64,000 bases of DNA. It comes from Streptomyces sp. NBC_01446 (lineage in GTDB: Bacteria; Actinomycetota; Actinomycetes; Streptomycetales; Streptomycetaceae). A program made the position numbers and the translations under genes. The stretch spans positions 868,001 to 932,000 of the forward strand of contig NZ_JAPEPO010000002.1 of the NCBI RefSeq assembly GCF_026340095.1, written 5' to 3'. The notes under the pieces were generated by a model. That model ran no database searches. It was given only the letters and a program-made list of their open reading frames with translations, and was not told the DNA's origin. The first letter of the stretch is position 1. The number at the start of each line of letters is the position of its first letter. This document shows positions 40,428 to 48,286 of this stretch, piece after piece.

Positions 40428-40493
40428 AGGACCTCCAATCAGGGCCTCCAATCAGGGCCTCCAACTGAGGCTTCCGATCAGGGCCCTTGATTC
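40428..40493. repeat. Five degenerate 13-bp tandem repeats beside IS copy B
   Basis: AGGACCTCCAATC, AGGGCCTCCAATC, AGGGCCTCCAACT, GAGGCTTCCGATC and AGGGCCCTTGATTC follow one another immediately after the IS target duplication. They lie between convergent genes. The purpose is unknown; they may be slippage products or part of the terminator region that drew the insertion. Confidence 0.75.
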
Positions 40494-40585
40494 AGGCGCA
40501 CTTGAGGGTTCTGGCGTGGTCCGCATGACGGTGATCGACGGCGCCCTCGTGAATACCCCGGCGTGAAGCGGACCCCGCCTCTTGT

Positions 40586-41311
40586 TCACGCAGCCCGTGG
40601 CGGCCAGTTCTTGATGGTCTTGGGGCGGGGCGCCGCGTACGTGCGTACCTTCGAGGTGGAGAGGCCGAGGCGGACGAGGGACTCGGCGATGGTGACGGCC
40701 GCCGCGACGCCGTCCACGACGGGGACACCGGTGCGCTTGACGACTCGCTCCGCGAGGCCGGCCATGCCGCCGCAACCGAGGCAGATCACCTCGGCCTTGT
40801 CGCGTTCGACGGCCTGGGCCGCCTGTTCCACGATGGCCTCGACCGCGGCTTCCTCGTCGCTCTCCAGGTCCAGTACGGCCATTCCGCTGGCCCGCACCGA
40901 CGCGCAACGGTCCGAGAGACCGGCGAGCTTGAGCCGGTCCTCGATGAGCGGCACGGTCCGGTCGAGCGTGGTGACCACGGAGTAGCGGTGGCCGAGGAAC
41001 TGCGCGGTGCTCGCGGCGGCTTCCGTGATGTCGACGACCGGGACGTCGAGGAGTTCCTGGAGCCCCTCCCGTCCGTGCTCGCCGTAGCCGGCCTGGATGA
41101 CGGCGTCGAAGGGGTGCGGGTAGGAGCGGACCGCCTCCATCACGGCGACGGCCGCGAGGTAGCTCTCGTAGTTGCCCTCCACCGACTCCGCGCCGAACGA
41201 CGGAGTGAGGGGCACTATCTCCGTCCCCGGTGAGGCGACGGCGGCGGCCTGGGCGCCGATGCTCTCGGTCATCGAGGCGGTGGTGTTGACGTTGACGACG
41301 AGGATGCGCAT
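40586..41311 (-). CDS. Asp/Glu/hydantoin racemase family protein
   Basis: The protein has 241 residues. MRILVVNVNTTASMTESIGA is the characteristic N-terminus of hydantoin/allantoin racemases. Catalytic cysteine positions are partly visible: one in CLGCGGMAGL near the C-terminus, while the N-terminal site contains no obvious Cys (PSFGAESVEGNYES in place of GPxxIEs). It would racemise a 5-substituted hydantoin or related ureide. It follows an NCS1 permease of hydantoin/allantoin type with a 63-bp gap on the same strand, supporting a ureide uptake unit. Confidence 0.85.
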   Translation of the reverse strand: MRILVVNVNTTASMTESIGAQAAAVASPGTEIVPLTPSFGAESVEGNYESYLAAVAVMEAVRSYPHPFDAVIQAGYGEHGREGLQELLDVPVVDITEAAASTAQFLGHRYSVVTTLDRTVPLIEDRLKLAGLSDRCASVRASGMAVLDLESDEEAAVEAIVEQAAQAVERDKAEVICLGCGGMAGLAERVVKRTGVPVVDGVAAAVTIAESLVRLGLSTSKVRTYAAPRPKTIKNWPPRAA

Positions 41312-41374
41312 TTCTGGGCTTTCTTTGCCGGGTCCGGCCTGGGCCGATGGTGGTACGAGGGTGGTGCGGAGCAT

Positions 41375-42865
41375 TCAGGCGGCGTCGACCGCGATGGCCT
41401 CACCGTCGACATCCCGGGTCGCCTTCTTGCGGTCGGCGAGGACCAGGTAGACGACGGCCGAGAGGATCGCGCCGATGAACCAGGAGAACCCGGAGACGGA
41501 CTTGAAGGCGGGGACCAGTGCGATGACGACGGCGACGGCCGCGGCGGGCGCGAAGGCAGCGATGGCCCTCATGTGGAACCCGCGCTGGTAAAAGTAGTCG
41601 CCCTGCTGGTCGTCGGTGTAGAGGTCGGGGACGTTCACGCGGGTTTTGCGGACCAGCCAGTAGTCCGCCATGACGACGCCGAAGATGGGGCCGAGCAGTG
41701 CTCCGAGGCCGCCGAGGAAGTAGTTCACCACGGTCGGGTTGTCGTAGAGGTTCCACGGCAGGATGACCAGGCCGATGACGGCGCTCACCACGCCGCTGCG
41801 GCGGAAGTTGAGCGTGCGCGGGAACAGGTTGACGAGGGCGTAGATCGGCGCCACGAAGTTCGCCATGAGGTTCACCGCGATCGTCAGCGTGATGAACGCG
41901 AGTGACGCCGCCGCCATCAGGAACGTGTTGGGGATCGAGCGCACGATGTCCTCGGGCCCGGTGATGACCTCGCCGTTCAGCTTGAACTGGGCCCCGCTCA
42001 GCACGACGACGATGACGGCGAAGAAGAGCATGTTCACCGGGATGCCGACGAGGTTGCCGCGCACGATCGCCCGGCGGCTCTTGGCGGAGCGTGTGAAGTC
42101 GCAGAAGTTGAGCACGAAGGTGCCGTAGATGACGACCCAGAGGGCGGCGCTCTCGAAGATCTGACGCCACATGTCGAGGCCGTGCGGCGCGTGCCCGGTC
42201 GACATGGAGATGGAGCCGTCGGCGCGGATGAACATCCAGATCGCCAGGGCGGACATCGTGATGAGGATCGTCGGTGCCGCGAACGCCATGTACTTGCGGA
42301 TGAGTTCCATGCCGTAGCTGACGATGACGACTTGAATGACCCACAGGGTCAGGAACGTCGCCCAGCCCAGGGTGGAGAGTCCGAGGATCGAGTTCTCGTC
42401 GAGGGAGCGCAGCCCGGGGAAGAGCACCTTGACGAGCGCGCCCAGCACGGACGCCGCCAGGTACGTCTGGATGCCGAACCACGCGATGGCCACGACACCA
42501 CGGACGATGGCCGGGATCTGCGCTCCCTTGACGCCGAAGGCGATGCGGCTCATGACGGGGAACGGGACACCCGTCTTGTTGCCCATGTATCCCGAGAGGG
42601 TCAGGAGCAGGAAGAGCAGCGCCGACGCGACCGCGAAGGCGACCAGGATGTTCCAGACGCTCATCCCCAGGGCGAACAGGCCTATCGCGAAGGCGTAGTT
42701 GCCGAGGCTGTGCACGTCGTTGCCCCAGAGGGTGAAGACGCTGTAGGCGCCCCAGCGGCGCCCTTCCTTCTTCGTGGGGGCGAGGTCGGGGCTGTACAGC
42801 CCGGGACTCGTCCGGGGTTCCCCGTCGACCGCAGCGGTGGGTGGCTTCTCGTGCACGGCGGCCAT
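41375..42865 (-). CDS. NCS1 permease, hydantoin/allantoin (Mhp1/PucI) type
   Basis: The 496-residue symporter has about 12 membrane segments. Landmarks: SVFTLWGNDVHSLGNYAFAIGLF, MSRIAFGVKGAQIPAIVRGVVAIAWFGIQTYL, NFCDFTRSAKSRRAIVRGNL, and DYWLVRKTRVNVPDLY at the end. The WFGIQT and NFCDFTR phrases are those of hydantoin/allantoin transporters. The start ATG has GGGAG. The racemase gene follows directly. Upstream lie two TTCCG-type repeats, consistent with IclR-type control. Substrate remains inferred. Confidence 0.88.
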   Translation of the reverse strand: MAAVHEKPPTAAVDGEPRTSPGLYSPDLAPTKKEGRRWGAYSVFTLWGNDVHSLGNYAFAIGLFALGMSVWNILVAFAVASALLFLLLTLSGYMGNKTGVPFPVMSRIAFGVKGAQIPAIVRGVVAIAWFGIQTYLAASVLGALVKVLFPGLRSLDENSILGLSTLGWATFLTLWVIQVVIVSYGMELIRKYMAFAAPTILITMSALAIWMFIRADGSISMSTGHAPHGLDMWRQIFESAALWVVIYGTFVLNFCDFTRSAKSRRAIVRGNLVGIPVNMLFFAVIVVVLSGAQFKLNGEVITGPEDIVRSIPNTFLMAAASLAFITLTIAVNLMANFVAPIYALVNLFPRTLNFRRSGVVSAVIGLVILPWNLYDNPTVVNYFLGGLGALLGPIFGVVMADYWLVRKTRVNVPDLYTDDQQGDYFYQRGFHMRAIAAFAPAAAVAVVIALVPAFKSVSGFSWFIGAILSAVVYLVLADRKKATRDVDGEAIAVDAA

Positions 42866-42881
42866 GACACACTCCCGGCGT

Positions 42882-42917
42882 TTCCGTATTGCGGAATAAC
42901 TTTTCCTTGTTTCGGAA
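42882..42917. promoter_or_regulatory. Tandem IclR-like operators before the ureide permease
   Basis: 42882-42896 reads TTCCGTATTGCGGAA, a perfect 5-bp inverted repeat. 42903-42917 reads TTCCTTGTTTCGGAA, a weaker copy. Their centres are 21 bp apart, two helical turns, on the promoter side of the permease gene. TTCCGnnnnnCGGAA resembles IclR-family sites such as those of allantoin regulators; no IclR gene is in the window. Confidence 0.6.
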
Positions 42918-43157
42918 CGGCAGATTACGGGGGGCGGTAGGGGCGGTCAATAGGTCGCTGCCCAGAATTTATGCGACACCGAGCAACACCCCGTCGTGAC
43001 AACTCTCACGCAGTGACGATTGCGTGAGCAAATTGTTTCCGGCCGGCGCAGACCCCTCGGTCCGCCATCCGCCGCCTCGCGCACCCACGCACGGCGATTC
43101 TGCATACCAATGAAGCGGGCAGGCTCACTCGACAGGCGTGACCTTTACGTTCAGCCA

Positions 43158-43176
43158 CATTTTGGTATACAAAATG
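43158..43176. promoter_or_regulatory. Palindromic GntR/FadR-type operator at the MFS start
   Basis: CATTTTGGTATACAAAATG has perfect 7-bp arms around GTATA and contains TGGTATACAA, matching the FadR-family consensus TnGTnnACnA. It overlaps the ATG of the MFS gene. A related TGGTATACCA lies at 45728. Two FadR-type regulators are encoded at 51079-52504, so control by one of them is plausible. Confidence 0.65.
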
Positions 43177-44688
43177 TCCATGCATGCCCCTCCGCCATCA
43201 CCCAGCGCCCCTCAGGAGCAGCTCCCGGATCCCCGCCGCTGGTGGGCCCTGTGCGTCCTCGGTCTGGCCCAGCTGATGATCCTGCTGGACAGCACCATCG
43301 TGAACGTGGCCCTGCCGTCCATGCAGACGGAGTTGGGCATGGCGGACGGCGACCGCCCGTGGGTCGTCACCTCTTACACGGTGGCGTTCGGCGGGCTGCT
43401 CCTGCTCGCCGGCCGCATCGCCGACCACGCGGGGCGCAAGCGCGTCTTCGCCTCGGGTCTGCTCGGTTTCGCGGTCGCCTCCGCCGCGGCGGGGGCAGCT
43501 CCCACGGCGCAGGCGCTGTTCGCCGCCCGCGCCGTGCAGGGCGCCTTCGCCGCCCTGCTGGCGGCCTCGGCCCTCGCCCTGGTGGCCACGACCTTCACCG
43601 ACCTGCGCGAGCGCCGGAAGGCCATCGCCGTCTTCGGTGCTCTCGGCGGCGCCGGAGCCTCCCTCGGAGTCGTCCTCGGCGGGCTGCTCACGCAGTGGTT
43701 CGGCTGGCGCTGGTGCCTGCTGGTCAACGTACCCATCGCCCTCCTCGCACTGCTCGGCACGCTGGGGACTCCGCGCGATCGCGCCCAGCGCCTCACCGGC
43801 CGTATCGACATCGCGGGTGCGGTGCTCGGGTGCGGCGGCCTGACCGCGCTGGTGTACGCGTGCAGCCAGGCGGAGGCTCACGGGTGGACGTCCCCCGGCG
43901 TGCTCGGCGTGCTGCTGGCCGGGGCCGCCCTTCTGACGGCGTTCGCCTGGTGGCAGACCCGGGCCGCCGCCCCGCTCCTGCCGCCGCGGCTGATGCGCGA
44001 CCGCCGCCGCGTCGCCTCACTGCTGGCCGGTGGTGCACTGATGGCGGGCCAGCTGTCCGTCTCGCTGTATCTCACGTACTACCTGCAGACCGTGCTGGAC
44101 TGGTCCGCGCTGGCCAGCGGCCTGGGCTTCCTGCCCATCAGCCTCGTCACCACCGCGACCGCCACCCAGCTCGGCACACGCCTCCTGCCCAGGTTCGGCC
44201 CGCGCGTGATGATGACGGCCGGTCTGTGCGTCTCCGCGTGCGGACTGTTCCAGCTCACGCTCCTGGACCCGGATTCCACCTACGCCGCGAACGTCCTGCC
44301 CGCGCTGATCACCTTCAGCGTCGGCATGGGCGGCAGCTTCCTGGCGATCATGACTGGCGCCACCTCTGACGTACCCGCACAGGACTCGGGCATCGCCTCG
44401 GCGACAGTCAACTCCGCGCAGCAGATGGGCGGCTCCATCGGATCGGCCGTGTTCAACACGGTGGCCGCGAGCGCGGCAGCGGCCTTCCACGGGAGCCCGC
44501 GGGCCGCCACCCTGCACGGCTTCACCTCGGCCATCTGGATCCCCCTCGTCCTGCTCCTGCTTGCCGCGGTCGCGACGACCACGCTGGCCGGCCACCGATC
44601 TACCCGCGTATATGCACGCGCAAATACTCCCCCTCGTAATTCGAGTGAAGTAAAAAATGGGCAGGGAAGCGGAAGTCGCGGCGCTTGA
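43174..44688 (+). CDS. MFS transporter, DHA2/EmrB type
   Basis: The protein has 504 residues and about 14 membrane segments. QLMILLDSTIVNVALPSMQT is the DHA2 start, GRIADHAGRKRVF is motif A, and RAVQGAFAALLAASALALV is motif B; GGLLTQWFGWRWCLLVNVPI fits motif C. It is an exporter of unknown substrate. Start ATG 43174 or 43180; a palindromic operator overlaps the first, which suggests a leaderless or tightly repressed transcript. The last 25 codons are unusually AT-rich (VYARANTPPRNSSEVKNGQG), possibly recruited after a 3' truncation. Confidence 0.86.
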   Translation: MSMHAPPPSPSAPQEQLPDPRRWWALCVLGLAQLMILLDSTIVNVALPSMQTELGMADGDRPWVVTSYTVAFGGLLLLAGRIADHAGRKRVFASGLLGFAVASAAAGAAPTAQALFAARAVQGAFAALLAASALALVATTFTDLRERRKAIAVFGALGGAGASLGVVLGGLLTQWFGWRWCLLVNVPIALLALLGTLGTPRDRAQRLTGRIDIAGAVLGCGGLTALVYACSQAEAHGWTSPGVLGVLLAGAALLTAFAWWQTRAAAPLLPPRLMRDRRRVASLLAGGALMAGQLSVSLYLTYYLQTVLDWSALASGLGFLPISLVTTATATQLGTRLLPRFGPRVMMTAGLCVSACGLFQLTLLDPDSTYAANVLPALITFSVGMGGSFLAIMTGATSDVPAQDSGIASATVNSAQQMGGSIGSAVFNTVAASAAAAFHGSPRAATLHGFTSAIWIPLVLLLLAAVATTTLAGHRSTRVYARANTPPRNSSEVKNGQGSGSRGA

Positions 44689-44757
44689 CGAGGCGAGATC
44701 GAGGAAAAGCGGAGGGTGTGGTCCGACTCCCCCAGCGGGTAGCCGGACGGCCTCGAC

Positions 44758-45687
44758 TCAGGCGAAGACGATCCCCTCCGGCACGTCGGCCCGGATCTCC
44801 GTGCCCACCCGGCGCTCCAGTAGGTCGTCGATCCGTTCGAGCGGCCCGATGAGTGCGCATCCGCCGGCCTTCGCGACCCGCACCGCGGCATCGACCTTCG
44901 GCTTCATGGACCCCTCGGCGAAGGACAGTTCGGCGATCGCTTCCGGCGATGCCGTCAGGATGTCCCGCTGCTCGGGAGTCCCCCAGTTCTCACTGACGTA
45001 GTCGCCGTCCGTGAGCATGACCAGCATGTCCGCCTTGAGCTCGGCCGCGAGTGCCGCGCTGGCGAGGTCCTTGTCCACCACGGCCTGCATGCCGGTCTGG
45101 CGGCCCTTGCCGTCGATCTTGACGGGTACGCCTCCGCCACCGACGCACACGACGAGCCGGCCGTTCTCCAGGAGCATCCGCACGAGCGATGCCTGGACGA
45201 TGCGCCGCGGGGCGGGGGACGGCACCACGCGCCGGAACGCCGCACCGTCGCGCGCGATCGTCCACCGGTACTCGGCCGCCGCCTCAGCGGCGTCCTGCGC
45301 GGAGTACTGGGGACCGATCAGCTTCGTCGGGCGCTCGAAGGCCGGGTCCGCCTCGTCGACCTCGGTGGTCGTGACGATCGCCGCGACCTCGCGCTCCCCG
45401 GCGAGAGCGTTGGAGAGCTCCTGCTGGATGACGTAACCGATCATGCCCTGCGTCTCCGCGCCGAGGATGTCCAGCGGGTACGCCGCCACATCCTGGTAGG
45501 CGAGGTTCTGCAGAGCCAGAAGACCCACCTGGGGTCCGTTCCCGTGAGTGATCACGAGCTCGTGCTGACGGGCGAGGCCGGCGAGCGCCTCGCATGTGGA
45601 CCTCACGTTCGCCCGCAGATGGTCGGCCGTCATCGGCTCCCCCCGACGGGCCAGCGCGTTGCCTCCGAGAGCCACGACGATGCGCAT
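44758..45687 (-). CDS. arcC: Carbamate kinase
   Basis: The protein has 309 residues. It makes ATP and carbamate from carbamoyl phosphate and ADP. Conserved motifs are ALGGNALARRGE at the start, THGNGPQVGLL, CVGGGGVPV, VVDKDLASAALA and MLTDGDYV. A strong GGAGGG precedes the ATG. It is divergent from the allH-allF-allG operon across a 113-bp gap with a TGGTATACCA palindrome, so the two transcripts are probably coregulated. In E. coli the carbamate kinase of the allantoin pathway acts right after oxamate carbamoyltransferase. The same pairing here argues for a catabolic, not an arginine deiminase, role. Confidence 0.92.
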   Translation of the reverse strand: MRIVVALGGNALARRGEPMTADHLRANVRSTCEALAGLARQHELVITHGNGPQVGLLALQNLAYQDVAAYPLDILGAETQGMIGYVIQQELSNALAGEREVAAIVTTTEVDEADPAFERPTKLIGPQYSAQDAAEAAAEYRWTIARDGAAFRRVVPSPAPRRIVQASLVRMLLENGRLVVCVGGGGVPVKIDGKGRQTGMQAVVDKDLASAALAAELKADMLVMLTDGDYVSENWGTPEQRDILTASPEAIAELSFAEGSMKPKVDAAVRVAKAGGCALIGPLERIDDLLERRVGTEIRADVPEGIVFA

Positions 45688-45727
45688 GGATTCCCTCCAC
45701 AGACTTGTTCGCTTCCCCATTGTCAAA

Positions 45728-45737
45728 TGGTATACCA
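45728..45737. promoter_or_regulatory. FadR-type operator between carbamate kinase and allH
   Basis: TGGTATACCA is a perfect 10-bp palindrome matching the FadR-family TnGTnnACnA core, located in the divergent intergenic region. It is the same core as the site at 43158-43176, indicating one GntR-type regulator for the MFS, kinase and transferase genes. Confidence 0.65.
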
Positions 45738-45800
45738 GTGAGCGAATGTTGAAGGGAACCCATCACGCCCGACGGGCACGGTGAGGGCGAGGAGGGTGCA

Positions 45801-46739
45801 GTGACTTCTCTGTGTACAGCCACCGGGCTGCGCGCCGTATCCGGCGACGCCGCACTGATCGCGTACCTGCGCGCGCTCCGCGGCCACGGCGTCGTCGAAA
45901 GCGTGTTCCAGCGGACTGTCAACGTACTGACGCCTGGCGAGAGGCTCATCGCCCTCTCCGCCCGAGGCGGTGACGACGCTCCCCGAACCCTCGTCACCGA
46001 TGCGGACAGCTGGTCGGAGAGGGGCATCTCGGCGGGGCAGGCCGTGGAGTTCGCGCCGGGTGTCCTCACCCTCCACACGGCGGACGCACGCCTGCGGGTG
46101 CATACGGAGGGCGCAAGTGAATGGCATCCCATTCTGCCGTCGCTCGCGGCGCTCGGCCCGGGCGACCTCGCGGCCGCCGCCACGGCGCTCGACCGGCTGA
46201 TACAGGCGCACGGCTCACGCGGCGGCATGCTCGGCCCGGCTCCCACCGCATCGTCGATGGAGGCAGCCGTCACCCGGGCACTCGCCGACGGGCGCGACGC
46301 CCTCGTGCGCGCGGTCAAGTCCGCGAACGACGCCGGCATACGCCGCGGCGTCCTGTCACTTCTCGGACTAGGCCCGGGACTGACGCCCGCGGGCGACGAC
46401 TTCCTGACCGCCCTGGCCCTGCTGTCCTCGCTCCACGGCAGCGGGCTCGGCGCGTTCGGGCGGGCGCTTCAGGACGTCCTGCTCGAACACTCCGGCCGCA
46501 CCACGCGGTTGAGCGTCACCACGCTCGACGAGGCCTTGGCGGGACGAGCCCGCGCCTCACTGCTCGACGTCCTGCACGCTCTGGCCCACCCCTCCGGGTG
46601 GAGCCAGGCGCGGGCAGCCGAATCCATCCGCACCCCGGTCCGGCACGTGCTGGCCATCGGTCACACGTCCGGCACCGACATCTTGTCCGGTCTCGTGACC
46701 GGGCTTCGCCTGGAGAAAGAACTGCGAGGTTCGCTGTGA
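45801..46739 (+). CDS. allH: DUF2877 protein, oxamate carbamoyltransferase subunit AllH family
   Basis: The protein has 312 residues. The C-terminal half contains LLGLGPGLTPAGDDFLTALALL, the DUF2877 signature, plus HVLAIGHTSGTDILSGLVTGL. In E. coli the DUF2877 protein YlbF (AllH) together with FdrA (AllF) and YlbE (AllG) was shown to form oxamate carbamoyltransferase; this follows from published work as I recall it. Its stop overlaps the next gene start (GTGA). GAGGAGG precedes the ATG. All three subunits are consecutive here in the order H-F-G. Confidence 0.85.
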   Translation: MTSLCTATGLRAVSGDAALIAYLRALRGHGVVESVFQRTVNVLTPGERLIALSARGGDDAPRTLVTDADSWSERGISAGQAVEFAPGVLTLHTADARLRVHTEGASEWHPILPSLAALGPGDLAAAATALDRLIQAHGSRGGMLGPAPTASSMEAAVTRALADGRDALVRAVKSANDAGIRRGVLSLLGLGPGLTPAGDDFLTALALLSSLHGSGLGAFGRALQDVLLEHSGRTTRLSVTTLDEALAGRARASLLDVLHALAHPSGWSQARAAESIRTPVRHVLAIGHTSGTDILSGLVTGLRLEKELRGSL

Positions 46740-48286
46740 GCATCACAGCAGTCGTCAAGAAGAACACCTACTTCGACTCGGTGTCCCTGATGTCCATCTC
46801 GACCCGGGCGAACCAACTGCCCGGCGTGGAGCAGGCGTTCGTCGCCATGGGCACCGAGATGAACAAGGGGGTGCTGAGCAACCTCGGCCTCCTCACGGCG
46901 GATCTCGGTGCCGCGGGCACCGGGGATCTCGTGATCGTCGTGGAGGCCGGCGAGGAAGCCGACCAGGCAGCGCTCCTGGCGGAGGTCGAGGAGCTCCTCG
47001 TGCAGAAGGCGCCCGGCGCGAGCGGTGGTGCGGACACGGTCACGTACCGGACGGTCGACAGCGCCGCGCGCGCCATCCCCGAGGCGAACCTCGCGATCGT
47101 CGCGGTCAACGGCGCGTATGCGGGCCGGGAAGCACGAAAGGCGCTGGAGAACGGCCTGCACGTGATGGTCTTCAGCGACAACGTCCCCATCGAGGAAGAG
47201 GTCCGCCTCAAGCAACTGGCGCACAGCAAAGGCCTGTTCATGATGGGGCCCGACTGCGGCACCGCGATCATCAACAATGTCGCGCTGTGCTTCGGGAACG
47301 CCGTGCGGCCCGGCACCGTCGGTGTCGTCGCGGCGTCCGGCACCGGCGCGCAGGAGGTCAGTGTCCGGATCCACGCGCTGGGTGCGGGCGTCTCGCAGCT
47401 CATCGGCACGGGCGGCCGCGATCTCAGTGAGCAGGTCGGCGGCATCATGATGATCGACGGGATCCGGGCGCTGGCCGACGATCCCGGGACCAGCGTGATC
47501 GTCCTCGTGTCCAAGCCGCCCGCTCCCGCGGTGCAGGACAAGGTGCTGGCCGAGATCGCGGGCGCGGGCAAGCCCGTGGTCGTCTACTTCGTCGGCGGAT
47601 CCGAGGAGGCCGTGACCGCGGCCGGCGGGCATTTCGCCGCGAGCACCCAGGACGCGGCGCTCCAGGCCGTCCGCCTCGGGGTCGACGTCCACGCGGCCGT
47701 CGACGAACTGGCCGCCAAGCAGGTCGACGAGGTCTGCGCCCGGCTCGCTCCTGAACAGCGTTACGTTCGCGGCCTGTTCTGCGGCGGAACCCTGTGCGAC
47801 GAGTCGATGTACGCGCTGCTCGAAGTCAGCGACAACGTGTGGAGCAACATCCAGAAGGACCCCGGGCGGCGCCTGACGGCCGGCAGTCCCAGCGTCGGGC
47901 ACACCTTCCTCGACTTCGGCGACGACGACTTCACCAACGGCCGTCCGCACCCGATGATCGACCCGTCGCTGCGCCTGGCGCGCCTTGTCCAGGAGGCCGA
48001 GGACCCCCAAGTAGCCGTCATCCTCATGGACTTCGTCCTCGGGTTCGGCGCCCACGAGGACCCGGTCGGGGTCACGCTCCCCGCCATCGCGCAGGCCAAA
48101 AAGATCGCCTCCGACGCGGGCCGGGACCTGGAGATCGTGGGCTACGTCCTGGGCACCGACCTCGACACCCCGGCCCTCGCCGAGCAGGTCGCGGCCCTGG
48201 AGGCCGCCGGAGTCACCGTCACCCGCAGCAGCACCGAGACGGGCCACTTCGCCCGTGAGACCGCCCGGAAGGCACACCGCGCATGA
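46736..48286 (+). CDS. allF: FdrA-family acyl-CoA-synthetase-like subunit (AllF)
   Basis: The protein has 516 residues. FdrA proteins resemble succinyl-CoA synthetase alpha subunits: VKKNTYFDSVSLMSISTRAN at the start, GPDCGTAIINNVALCFGNAV, VVAASGTGAQEVSVRIHALG and GVSQLIGTGGRDLSEQVGGI in the middle. With AllG and AllH it should transfer a carbamoyl group between phosphate and an amide acceptor such as oxamate, running here toward carbamoyl phosphate. GTG start with GAGG; overlaps allH by four bases and allG by four bases, so the three are translationally coupled. Confidence 0.87.
   Translation: MSITAVVKKNTYFDSVSLMSISTRANQLPGVEQAFVAMGTEMNKGVLSNLGLLTADLGAAGTGDLVIVVEAGEEADQAALLAEVEELLVQKAPGASGGADTVTYRTVDSAARAIPEANLAIVAVNGAYAGREARKALENGLHVMVFSDNVPIEEEVRLKQLAHSKGLFMMGPDCGTAIINNVALCFGNAVRPGTVGVVAASGTGAQEVSVRIHALGAGVSQLIGTGGRDLSEQVGGIMMIDGIRALADDPGTSVIVLVSKPPAPAVQDKVLAEIAGAGKPVVVYFVGGSEEAVTAAGGHFAASTQDAALQAVRLGVDVHAAVDELAAKQVDEVCARLAPEQRYVRGLFCGGTLCDESMYALLEVSDNVWSNIQKDPGRRLTAGSPSVGHTFLDFGDDDFTNGRPHPMIDPSLRLARLVQEAEDPQVAVILMDFVLGFGAHEDPVGVTLPAIAQAKKIASDAGRDLEIVGYVLGTDLDTPALAEQVAALEAAGVTVTRSSTETGHFARETARKAHRA

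Noticed and set aside
40586..42865. Complete hydantoinase pathway
   Set aside because: Only a racemase-like enzyme and permease are present; no hydantoinase or carbamoylase gene is in the window.
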